From Blepharisma stoltei (taxonomy: Eukaryota > Ciliophora > Heterotrichea > Heterotrichida > Blepharismidae): 64,000 nucleotides of DNA. Below are positions 21,252 through 32,400 of this stretch, piece by piece. The stretch spans positions 372,001 through 436,000 of the forward strand of contig CAJZBQ010000060.1 of assembly GCA_914767885.1 (NCBI GenBank), read 5' to 3'. The notes under the pieces were generated by a model, which saw only the letters and a program-made list of their open reading frames with translations, ran no database searches and had not been told where the DNA came from. Made by a program: the position numbers and the translations under genes. How positions within the stretch are numbered: position 1 is the stretch's first letter; each line of letters starts with the position of its first letter.

Positions 21252-22735
21252 TTATTGTTTTTCTTTGTTTAGTAAAGGAACTAAAATATCTGCTTCTACT
21301 TTTCTTTTATTAATATTTTTATCAAGTCCTATAAGTAAAATAATGCAGCAAATCCCAATTATTGCAAATAAAATGAAAATCAAGTGAGAATTCATTGGGT
21401 AGCTAAGCCCATTATTCAATGACCATCCGAATATTGCTCCTGCTAAAGCTGGCCCTAAAAATCTGAGTAGACTGATGGCGCTTTGAGCAACTCCATTGCC
21501 TGTTCCTAAAAGGCTAGGTTCAAGGGAATTATTAATTCCTATAGTAACTGCTGTAAATACACATGACTGAAAAACTGCAATTGATACGAAGATTGAAATA
21601 ACGATAATTCATAGTGCAATTCCTTCAATTACATAGATATTTGGTAAAATAATAAAAAATGGGATTAAGATGACTCAAGCAATCTTCAACGTTGACAAAA
21701 TCCCAAAATAATTGCAAGCCCAAGGCACTACAAAAATTTGTGAAATCATTATAGAGCCGCCTCCAAAGGATTGCACTATCCCAACGTTTGATTCATCATT
21801 CCACCCAAGACCTCCGTTGCTTTTTAATGCTCGACACCAAAATGTAAAAACTTCTGAAAAGCTTGTAAATAATAGCCCAGTCATTGCGTAAATTACAGCA
21901 CAAATCAAAAAATGTTTATTTTTACACAGAAGCAAAATACTTTTTTTGGTTTTAGTCTTTTTATTTGTTTCATCAAGTATATTTAGATAAATCAAATAAA
22001 AAATGAAAATATTATTAATAATTCCTCAAGCAAGCTTATTTCCATTTAAGGAGAAGTGCATACATAATACCCAACAATTAGCACAATTAAAGAGATAAAT
22101 GAGCTGGCGAGCATTGGCAAGAAATAAGGATGATCTGAAAAAAACCCATCAGAAGAAAAAACACTTGGGATTTTTTCAGAAATTCTTGACAAGCTACCAC
22201 CTATAGAAGGTCCAATCGTAATTCCAACTCCTCAGGAAATTCCCATGTAGCTAAATAATTTGGCTGAATTTGTTACATCGGTAATTTCTGTAGCATAAGC
22301 TCGAATAATCCCAGTATTTCCATTGGCGAGGCCATTAAGACATCTAAAAATCACTGCTCATAGGTATGTAGGAGCAATTCCAAATAATGGTGCAGTAATT
22401 ACATTTCCTAATAATCCTAACAAAATTACAGGTCTTCTGCCAATTCTATCAGAAATTCAGCCCCTAAATAAAATTTACCAGGTCGGAGCACTGATAAATT
22501 GAGCCAAATTAAAACATGATACTACTAATCCTGAATAGAATGAGACAATACCGTCTGTGTCCTTATCATCTCTATCTAGTCAATAAAAGAAATCAGCTAC
22601 CATATATGCGACAAAAGGAAATAGCACTGCATTGCACATTGCTTCTATGAACATAGCTAGAAGCACCACAAATGATTTTACTGCTTAAATCATACACTTT
22701 GGCAGTGGAGTTGGCGATTTTTTGGTTTCTTCCAT
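21252..22735 (-). CDS. Major facilitator superfamily transporter
   Basis: About 490 aa with twelve hydrophobic segments expected. MFS signatures: the loop-2 motif GWISDRIGRRPVIL and GISWGVGITIGPSIGG in the N-terminal half, and GTGNGVAQSAISLLRFLGPA in the C-terminal half. The pattern is close to the drug:H+ antiporter / zinc-induced-facilitator type (inference). The N-terminus MEETKKSPTPLPK needs a 15 nt intron (22681-22695). Near 22050 the two halves are one base out of frame: IVLIVGYYV, then HFSLNGNKLAWG. I could not find an intron or IES there, so this is a sequence error or a real frameshift. Confidence 0.8.
22681..22695 (-). other. 15-nt intron in MFS gene
   Basis: Minus strand gtatgatttaagcag. 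It contains an in-frame TAA; removal joins PLPK to LKSFVVLLAMFIEA. It ends in CAG rather than the more usual TAG. Confidence 0.7.
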
Positions 22736-24051
22736 TTAACTAAAGCAGCATTTTATAAATTTAGCTTAAAAGTTTATGATTAAAAGCTACTGTTTTAGTA
22801 TTAAGAAAAATTAATCAAAATATATTCTGAGCGTTCTTAAATTTATGGTTCTTTGATTTAAATAATTATTGAGCTCTTAAATTATGAGATAAAGTATATA
22901 TAGGGTCAGGTTTACTCGTGCCTCAGGTGCAACAAATGGGATATAGTATTCTTAAAAGATAGCATAAGTTCATATGCTATTTCTTTATATTAATAAATAT
23001 TTATATTCATAAAAAGATAAATTTAAGACTTCCTTATTAAAATTATTAATTTGTAAAAGTTTTCCATTATATATCCTAGGACGGCATATAACTCTCCTTG
23101 GCTAAGACTTTCGTTTCAACTCGAGGAGTTGGCTCGATTCCACAATTTGGTAAGTTAGCATACATTTTCCACTTGCCAACTTGTGGAAGGCAAAGCTCCA
23201 CGAATTGGAGCGAAAGTAACTAGCCCAAGGAGATTTGAATGCCATCCTGTGCTATAGCATTTTAATTTTATTTTTTGGAATACTTGATATATATCTTTTA
23301 ATATTTATTTTTATCCGCAATTTCTTAATCCATAAAGAACGACATAAAATGCTAAATAAGATCTTATGGAGATCAAGAGCCACATGGAAAAATATCGAAT
23401 TAGGGCCAAGTGAGCCAACTTCTTACATACTGGAAGCGTTCAGTAAGGATGCTAACCACTTGAAAGTGAATTTAGCAATTAGATTAGATTTTTAAATGGC
23501 GTTTAGAGTCACCGCTTCTCTTTGGTGGCATTATGTATGGCACTAGCAGCCTGACTACACATCTGAATAGGTGGCTTCCACCTCTGCTAACTCCAAGTCT
23601 AGGTCGAAATCTCTGGCTTCTAGAAAGTGGAATTGCCCTATTGGGTGGAAACCTTTACCAGGAACCACCATTTCCAACTTGGTCCCTTGGATCGTCTAGC
23701 TACTTTCGCCCTGCTAATCACCCTTTACTGGGATCACCCTTCTTTAATGCCCTTTAGCTAGAGAGATGCTTTGTTGTCGCCTAGCCCTCCTTCCCCTTTT
23801 TTAAGGTCATACCTGGAAAAATACTTAACCTCTTCCACGATTCGGGGCAGACCTTCTAGCAGTTTAGGTAGGTAATTGTCCTGTTCCATTTCAGGCGCCA
23901 GCTTGCTCGGGTACTATTTGAAAAAGAAATCACTAGTAGCTTTCCATTGGATCAGGCCACAAGCCTGCGGATTCGTGCTTAAGTCGCTCGTTGCAGGGCA
24001 CCAGATATTGCTGGACTAACTCCTAACTCCAAAAACTATGCCTAGATATGC
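22736..24051. repeat. Intergenic region with foldback and retroposon-like DNA
   Basis: 22736-23090 is AT-rich and empty. 23092-23113 (ctccttggctaagactttcg) and 23211-23232 (cgaaagtaactagcccaag) are imperfect inverted repeats enclosing about 100 bp. From about 23500 to 24030 the sequence is GC-rich, with no convincing protein, and ends just upstream of the aminotransferase-like ATG. It resembles the GC-rich retroposons elsewhere in the window, but no target duplication was found. Confidence 0.5.
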
Positions 24052-25985
24052 ATGGATTACCTTCACACGAGACTGTTTAATTGATATTATTTACTCATAA
24101 AAATAAAATGGCATTCGGTCCGAGAGAAATTAGCTTTTTCAGTTTTTCTCTCCCTTATGGAATTTTATTTATGGGATTGGGTTTTTCCTCTAGAATTTCT
24201 ACACAGCAACAGCAATTTAACTTTGGGGATAGCCAGAGGAACTGCATCTCCACTGGAAGATGACTCTTACTCCCCCCTCAAGATAGAGACATTTTCTCAG
24301 TAAAAATGTCTCTATCTTGGGGAGTTAGGCGGAACACTCGCGGGAGCTGAGTCGGGGCAGAGCGACGGCAACACACTGGGTGAGATTTGCGGCGGACCGG
24401 AGGCGAAGCTTTGATAGAAGGCTTGGCCGGTTGGCTAATCACTGTAATTCCAAGATGGTTCAGTGACGTCACTAGTTGGCTTAGCCCCTATTTATAGGGA
24501 GCGGGCACTATGCACCTTAAACACAAAGTAATTAAGTAAGTAAGTAAGATATTATTTACTCACCCCCCGTGATCGAGCAAAGCCCCCATGAAAAATCCCT
24601 ATTTTTCGCCCAAAAATCCACCCTTCGTGAGCGAACCAAATTTTTTAATATCAAAATTTTATGAAAAAAGATTTGATATTTAAGTGATATTAGTATTATG
24701 AAATCTCTAACTAATTCTGTTTAATTTTAAACAGCTTGCATTTTAAATATAAATAATACAAATTAAATTAATTTTTGCTGCTCACAGATTTTTAATTTTG
24801 AAAAAAACAATTTACTATAAAATAAGTTAAAAAATTTTGACCTTGTTCACGGAGGGGGAGTTAGCAATTGACTCTTATAGAGATGAAAACTTGAGGCCAT
24901 GAATACTTCCTTCAGTTCGGAAAGCAGAAGAGCTAATAATAAATTCAGACCACGATTACACCCCGATAGAAGGATTTCCTGAATTTATTAAAGCAGCGAC
25001 ACTGCTGGCTTATGGCCCTTGCTCAGAAATCAGCGAAGGAAGGGTTGCAAGCATTCAAGCCTTATCAGGGACAGGAGCTTTACGAATGGGAATGGCGTTT
25101 TTGCATCAATACTTCCCTCACAGCAAGACTGTGTATTTTCCAAAACCGACAATAGAAAACCATAAAATAATAGCGAGGGATTCCGGGCTCGAAGTAAAAG
25201 ACTATGCATATTATGACCAGAATAATAAAATTATTGATATTTCAAATCTGCTATTTGAAATTGATGCTGCTCCAAGCAATTCCATTATTATTTTCCATGC
25301 ATCGGCTCACAATCCAACTGGCACTGATCCCACAAAGTCCCAATGGGAACAAATTCATGAAGTCGTGGCTAGAAAAGGACATTTGCCCTTTTTTTATATA
25401 GCCAACCAAGGGTTTGCTAGTGGAAACCCTGATGACGACGTTTACCCTGTTAGATATTTTCTCCAACAAAATACTCAAATTTTATTAGCCCAAAGCTTTG
25501 CTAGAAACTTTGGATTATATGGAGATAGGGTAGGCTTATTGTCAGTTATTTGTGAAAACAAAATAGAATGTGAAAATGTTATGTCCCAGCTTAAAGTTCT
25601 AGAAAGACCCTTCTTTGGGATGCCTCCTAAACACGGAGGCGAAATTGTGGGCACAATTTTAAATAATGCAGAGCTATACAAGCAATGAAGGAAGGACTTG
25701 CTACAAATGTATACGAGAATTACAGAAAATAGAAGCAAATTAGTAAATAAATTGATTGATAGAGGATCTGTTCATGATTGAAACCACATCAGAGATCAAG
25801 TTGGGATGTATGCGTATACTGGAATGAGCCCACATCAGTGTCACGCATTGATGAATTTCAAGCATATTTACTTATTTTATAATGGGAAAATGTCCCTTTC
25901 TGGTCTTAATGACCAAAATTTGGATTACGTGGCCGAGTCAATTGATGAAATGACAAGGTACGCTCCGAAATATAAGTATTCATAA
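24052..25985 (+). CDS. Aspartate-aminotransferase-like protein, catalytic residues replaced
   Basis: Segments 24052-24093 and 24864-25985 give 387 aa. Family features: SYRDENLRPWILPSVRKAEE, SGTGALRMGMAFLHQYFP, ASAHNPTGTDPTKSQWEQI, PFFYIANQGFASG, QSFARNFGLYGDRVG. Normal enzymes bind PLP through Asp, Tyr and a Schiff-base Lys in FFDxAYQGF and FxKNFGLY. Here these are Tyr (25395), Asn (25404) and Arg (25503). The substrate-binding Arg near the C-terminus is Lys (NGKMSLSGL), and the Trp stacking on PLP is Ile (PTIENH). The frame is otherwise open to TAA, so this is a pseudoenzyme or a very young pseudogene. The start is the first ATG after an in-frame TAG and gives a short N-terminus. Confidence 0.8.
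24098..24547 (+). mobile_element. Retroposon inserted at MITE edge
   Basis: 450 bp with a 15 bp perfect target duplication, gatattatttactca (24083-24097 and 24548-24562), that includes the first bases of the MITE. The 3' tail is taattaagtaagtaagtaag. It is GC-rich inside and carries a further hairpin element at 24270-24327. Confidence 0.85.
24270..24327. mobile_element. 58-bp hairpin-only TA-bounded element
   Basis: Between TAs at 24268 and 24326: actcccccctcaagatag, then agacatttt, a short loop ctcag, and the complementary arm ending tctatcttggggagt. It has the ctccccc terminus of the MITE families but almost no interior. Confidence 0.75.
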
Positions 25986-26063
25986 TACCTTTATTTCTTT
26001 TTAAGAGATATTAATAAATATACAGAATCATTAGAATTTTGTTGCAAATTAGTTAAGATATTT

Positions 26064-26487
26064 TTAAAGTGTTGTATAATCAATGCCTTCCATTAAACTT
26101 GATTTCGAATTTAGGAGTATTGATAGCAAAATTTTTAGCTTCATCAGCATTTTTTCTTCATATAAGAAAGGGACATAATAAAACAAATATAAAATAATAA
26201 GCAAAGATAAATAACCGATAGTCAAATATATGATCAAGCTTAGTAACTTGCTAATCACATCTTTAAAATCATGATCTACCAAATTTATAAATAAGCTCTT
26301 CTTCTATGCTACATATATTTTCATTAAAGCTTGATGAATTTATAATGATACTATTAGAAAGAAATAAAATTCTAAATATTATTAGCAAATCTGTTATTTT
26401 GGATACTTTCCATAAATTAAGGCACTCTATTACATCATGGATATATATAAATTTAAATCTATTATAATAAATTAGTCTAATGACCGG
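26064..26487 (-). pseudogene. Truncated duplicate of PAS-receptor 3' end
   Basis: Immediately downstream of the receptor stop. It encodes ENICSIEEELIYKF, then, one frame away, SLIIYLTIGYLSLLIILYLF and YYVPFLYEEKMLMKLKIL. These parallel QNIWEIENELIYEF and NIIIYVTEGYSSLLIILYLF with YYVPFLYKEKKLLKKLKIL at the receptor C-terminus. The one-base frame break and absent 5' part mark it as a 3'-end tandem duplicate, probably dead. Confidence 0.75.
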
Positions 26488-29400
26488 CTAAAATTCTGTT
26501 TCTTCCTTACTCCCCCCTCCGTGAGTGAACAAAAAAAATTTTGTTCACTCACGGAGGGGGGTTAATTTTTTTTATTTAAAAAAAATTTATACATAAATTT
26601 TATAAAAAAATATTTTTTTTCGAAATTTAAAAAAATCCTAATACGCAAAAATTGGAAAGCAAATATTAATTTAATTTATAAAATTTAAGTTTTAAAAAGC
26701 AATTTGTTAAAAATTAAACAGAATTAGCACTATATTTCATTATGCTAATTATCACTTATATATCAAATTTTTTTTCTATAAAAAATTTTTCTTTTAAAAA
26801 AATTTTTGTTCACTCACGGAGGGTGGGTTTTTGGGCAAAAAATGGCGATTTTTCTAATGGTTTTGTTCACTCACGGAGGGGGGGGAGTTAGAATTTATTT
26901 TTGAGCTTGGAATAATCATTGGTAAAATCTTTAGTTTCTTAAGCAATTTTTTTTCTTTATACAGAAAGGGGACATAATAAAATAGGTATAAAATTATGAG
27001 CAATGAAGAATATCCTTCAGTAACGTAAATAATTATGTTTAATTGATAATTGATAATACTTTTTGAATCTTCATCTGCTAAATTGAATTCATAAATTAAT
27101 TCATTTTCAATTTCTCATATATTTTGTTTGATTATAGATACTTCTGAGCTATTGAAAAAATATAATGATTGATAACTAGTTGTAAAAGATGATGAAGAAA
27201 GTCCATATTTTAATAAATCAACATCAGTATCAATTTTCTCAAATAGCCTTTCTTTTAACTGGTCTGAAATTAAGTCCAGGTATTTATCATTTCTTAGATC
27301 GTTTAAGCTTTCTTTGTACATTTTAATTTCATCTTCCATTAGCCTACTCTGATTTTTTATATTAATATTATGGAAATAATGCAGCATGAGGGATTCAAGT
27401 TCACTATAGCTTGCAATATTTATACGTAAGATACTGGATTCCCTTACCCCTCCTTTAAATTGGAACAAAATATCAGTGAAATTCCATTTTTGAGTTCTTA
27501 ACCTAATCAAACTGAAAAATAAGAAAATTTTTATTGGCTAAAATATTAATTTTTATATTATTATTTTTGATCTAATTTAATGGAAAAAGCTCAAGTAAAA
27601 TATTATTAACAGCTTTTCGATTAATTCTCCTGTCTCTGTGGGTGGGTTTTGCCTCTTCTAAAAGGCGTTTTCACCCTTCTAGAAGGACTTTTTTCTCCTG
27701 GCCACCGGCATCCTTCAGAGGCCAAGACAAAGCGACTAGCGCAGAATCAGCTTATGCCGAGAAGGAGCAAGTAGTGACAAGTCCCAAACCTATTCACTCT
27801 AATGGCACAGGCCGTCTGCTTACCACCGGCAACAACCGAAGAGGAGGACTCTGGAAACTGGAGAATGGAAATCGTAAGGCAAGTTCGGCAGTAGTTGAGC
27901 CGTCTCGAGACGCCTCGAGTGAACCCGATTAATTAAGAGGCATACTGGTTAGAATTTTGATTAGAAATTTAGTAGTTAATGATAAGAAATCGATTAACTT
28001 TTTGAATGAATTCTTCATAAAAATTCGTTATTGCTATATTTTTTTAATTATCAAAAATTTTATAAAATATATTTTACATGATTTTTTTGTTCGAATTTAA
28101 AATGGAGAGTTATTATAAAATTGTGAAGTAGTTTAGGCCTATTTTTTGCGTAATTGCTGCAGTCTTTATATAAATGAAACTCTATTAAAAAATAGTATGA
28201 TGTAGAAATTATAAAAAAAACCAGAAGCTTTCTTGTATATCTTCAATATACATGTGGTAGAATTTCAGACTTTGAGTCGGCTTTTTTGGTAGATGAATGG
28301 TCTTTTTCATAATCAAGACCGTGAACTGTTGACAGTCTTTCTAACAATGCTCGTTTTAATTCTAGATATGAAGCCTGCGAACTAAGCTTTATAAAATTCC
28401 AATAACTATTCATTCCTTTATTAATATATGCAATATAGCTGATTAAAAATCCTTGAAAAACTACTAACTCCCCCTTTCCGTGATAACAAAAATTTTGTTC
28501 ACACGTTTTTTTTTTAAAAACATTTTATATAGTAAAATGTTTTTTCTTTTAAAAAATTTTAAAAAATTATTTCTTAATAAGCAAGCTGTTTAAAATTCAA
28601 CAAAATTAGCTAGATAATTTATTATACTAATTACCATTTAAAAGGATTTATTTTGCTTATTTAGGGTAGTGCTTTAGCCAAAAAATAGGGATTTTCCAAT
28701 GGTTTTGTTCGCTCACAGAAGAGGAGCAAGATTACTATGGCAGCATTTAAAAGAACAGTAATATTTGTAACTATTGATTCAATTCTATCACTTTCGCACT
28801 GAACTCAACTTTCTGTAGATATTTTTATGTAGTCATATAAGTAGCCCAGACCATTGAATAATATAAAACTGAGACTATCCATTTCAATTTCGCTCTTCTT
28901 CAGAGATTCAAGAAAATTTATACACTATATTATGATTACATTATTGATATACCTCTGAATAGCATCATAAAGATTTTGGTATGTAATTAAATCTTCATCA
29001 TTAATATCTCATATAGGGATCTTTGGATCAAGAATAATCTCAGAAGAAGAGCAATAGTGTAAGTTGTCTATATCGTTTAAAATTGAATTTTCTACACCAA
29101 TGAGCACATTTATTGTGCTATTAAAAGATGATAAATCGCTTTCAAATGACTCGCTATTTTTGGCTAAATCAATATTAAGCTCAATGGCTTTATTTACCAA
29201 GCTCCCAAGAGAACACAGCAGAGTTCCTAAATCATTAAAAGAGTTAGCAGTAGTTGTTTGAGCAATATTATTATACATGCAGATAACAATCCCAATATTT
29301 ATTCCTATAACTGCTGCAATCTGCATAAAAATTACTGAAAGAAATAAAATTCAAGTAAAAATCTTGACTCCCTCATCCTTGATCGAACGGCTCGCCATCG

Positions 29401-32400
29401 TTCGATCAAGGATAGGGATAAAAAAAAACTATATAAAAAAAATATATATATATATATATATTTTTTATTTTATATACATTTAAATAAGAGAGTTAAGAGC
29501 AAAAAATTGAAATTAATTTCATAAGAATACCAATTTCTAATATTTTGATTTTTTGGTTACCCCTTGAAACTGTATAAATTTTAATTTGTTTCTTATTGAA
29601 TTTAAAATTTTAAAGAATCTCTATTTTTAGATTATTGAGTTTTTAAGCTCAGGTTGATGACTAAAGCACTTCGGGTGGTTGATTCCGTAGCTTTCTGTCT
29701 TCTCAAAGTCTCTGACAACAACTTCATTAGGCACACCTTCCCAAGCTTGAGAACGAATATATTTTTATATATATAAAAATTTGCATGATATTAAAATCGT
29801 TCGATCAAGGATTGGGGTTAATTTTCCCAATTTTTAGGAATTTTTACAGTGAATCGTTCGATCAAGGATGGGGAAGTGAGTGTTTTTTCTCAGAATTGCT
29901 GAGAATATTATATGCAAATCCTACGTTACGATTACTTTTTGAATTATTATTGGAAGTTGTATTTCCATTATAATTCAAAGTCGATTGCGACTTTGAATTT
30001 GTTACTGCTTTGCTTTCTTCCATTGTGGTCTCATAAATAATTTGTGTATGGCTTGTTTCATCACCTAGATTTATAGCTGAGCTATTAAGGCTGATGAATT
30101 TAACCCTATCTTTGGAATGCATTAATTCACTTACACTAACGTCTCCTTCATATGTTTTGCTCTCTTCTGCTTTCATCTCTTTGAAATAGGCATTTCTAAA
30201 GAATTCTATTTGTTCAGTTTCATGACCTTCTTTTCATAGGCTAATTTCTTTTTCATCATAAATTACTGCTAAAATATGGATTTCAGTTGATCTGAATTTA
30301 CGTACCAGGTGGACAAGCAATATTTGAATGTCTTCAGAAGAGACTATTAATGGTGAGCATACATCCATAGTGGAAATATCAAAATTTGGGATTATATCTG
30401 ATAAATGTTTATTTCTTAGAAAATAGTTGTTTTGCCCTATATAAAACGGAAATCTTTCAGAATGGTTATAGATTACACCTTTATCAGAAATCAAAGCGAT
30501 TTCTCTCTTTGAATTTCGCCTTCGAAAAGAAGCTAGTATATAGGCGCGATTTTCAACTGCAGTCAATCTAATCATAAATTTGCACTCCACAAGAAATCCT
30601 TGTTGGCTTTGAAGGAAAAGATTAAAGTGAGTGGTGACTTCAGTTGTTGTGCAGCTATTAAGATTAAAATTAAAATTTTGCACGGCCATAAGCGAGCTTC
30701 CTAATATCCGGACTATCTTGGCTGGATAGGTTGCCTACACCGGTGCATCAACTCAGAGTGAAAATGGTGTCAGGCCCAACCAAAATTTAATCCTCTGAAT
30801 TTTCTGGTAAAACTCACCTAACCTAAGGATCAGCTCCCAAGGTTTAGAGCCACCCTCTGTAGGTGTCCCGATAGTCCTAATAGACAAAGATTATTTGAGA
30901 GGAAAAACCTGTCTAGCCCACCTAGCAAAATAGAATTTCTTTCTTCAAAAGGCATCCCTAAGCGTTAAGGCCTACTTCAAAAGGGACAGAGGTCTTGTTT
31001 TCAGCTTCATCAGTATGGGATCTACCTGCTCCATAGGAGTGCGCCTCAGAGACCAATTTCATAAGCGTCACGATTTTATTTCTGCAGCTATTATAGAATT
31101 CTTTCATAAACTGATCATGATTATGGTCAAAAGGCTTTGGAATGAAATATGATAGTGGCACCCCAATCCCAGCCTCAAACGGTATTTTTAAAATATCTCC
31201 TGCATTTTGATTCATGTAAGCTATTGTCCCAAAAGACTCAGAATTTGCAGAAATAAGAATGATTCCATTTCTTTCTCCAAACATATTCAATTTTTTATTT
31301 TCTTCAACTAAAAGGTCAAGTGAGTTTCTAAATGCAGTTTTTTTCCGATTGATCATCTCACTCTGCTCAACGTCACGCAAAATATTTTCTAAAAATGAAG
31401 AGTAAAGATCATACACCTCTGTCTGTTTATGTTTAGATGAAAGCATTGAATAGAGTGTTTTAATATTGGTAATCAAGTCATGTATTCTATAGACAAGCTT
31501 TACTAACTTTTGAGTACTGGGGATTCTCATGTTGATTTCAGTTCATAAATCTATTAATAAAATGCAGGCTTCTTCATCCATATGCTTTACTTTGCTAAGG
31601 TCCTGCAGGTAGCTTAAATAGTGGACTTCAGATAAGGATGAAGAATTGGATTCAAGTATTCTATTTGAAAGTCTCATAGCATGAATGTCACCTTCAAAGC
31701 TTGACTTTGCATCAGCTGCTTTTGCAAGCTTTATTCTTGCGAGTCTTTCATCTTTTAGGATATGCAGACAATAATTGGTTTCTCATATAATAAGCATTTT
31801 GTCTCTTTCAAATGATTTTTTATAGCAATTTGTAAAGAGCTTGATAACTGAGATTTTATCTTCTAATTGCTTATTAACTAATAAATGCCTCACAATTTGT
31901 TCGAATTTATATTGATCGTTTGGCATTTTATCATGCTGAGATAATGCAAGAAAATTGTTTTTCACCTTTTTGATAATAAGAATGGTAAGCGGTGGGAGGA
32001 CAAATAGCTCAAATAAAACAATAAGAGAGCCATTATCCATTGTTTCTCCAATTAAAAAGAATAGCAAAGTGCATGAAATAATGAACATTTTGCATGCTTG
32101 AATCGAATTTCCTGCAAGATTAAAATATGGCAAAAAGTGAAGGGTTTCTCATAAAATTGCTGTAGAAAAAATCATTAGAATGGTTTCGAAATACTTTATA
32201 TGATCTCCTCCAAAAAATACATAAAGAATGCATTCTATATAGCAAAACAGAATTATATGAATATCTATTTTTGAATTAGACCTCGCTCTTATGTTTTTCT
32301 GATATGAGGAATGCCTAATATCAGAAGTAAAGATTTCTGAAAATAAAATGATAAATAGCAAAAATATCAAAAAAATTAATGCGATTAGTGCTCCTACTGG

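Larger units (their letters stand above)
24094..24863 (+). mobile_element. Family-A MITE, IES, split by a retroposon
   Basis: TAs at 24092 and 24862. The MITE itself is the first few bases (actca) plus 24563-24863: caccccccgtgatcgagcaaag, inner copy ccttcgtgagcgaacc, right end tgttcacggaggggg. The hairpin half is eroded. Excision joins MDYLHTRLFNWYYL to AIDSYRDENLRPW in frame. Confidence 0.75.

Noticed and set aside
24038-24093. ATG at 24038 as start of the aminotransferase-like gene
   Set aside because: In that frame the MITE junction makes a TAG; the ATG at 24052 is in the correct frame.
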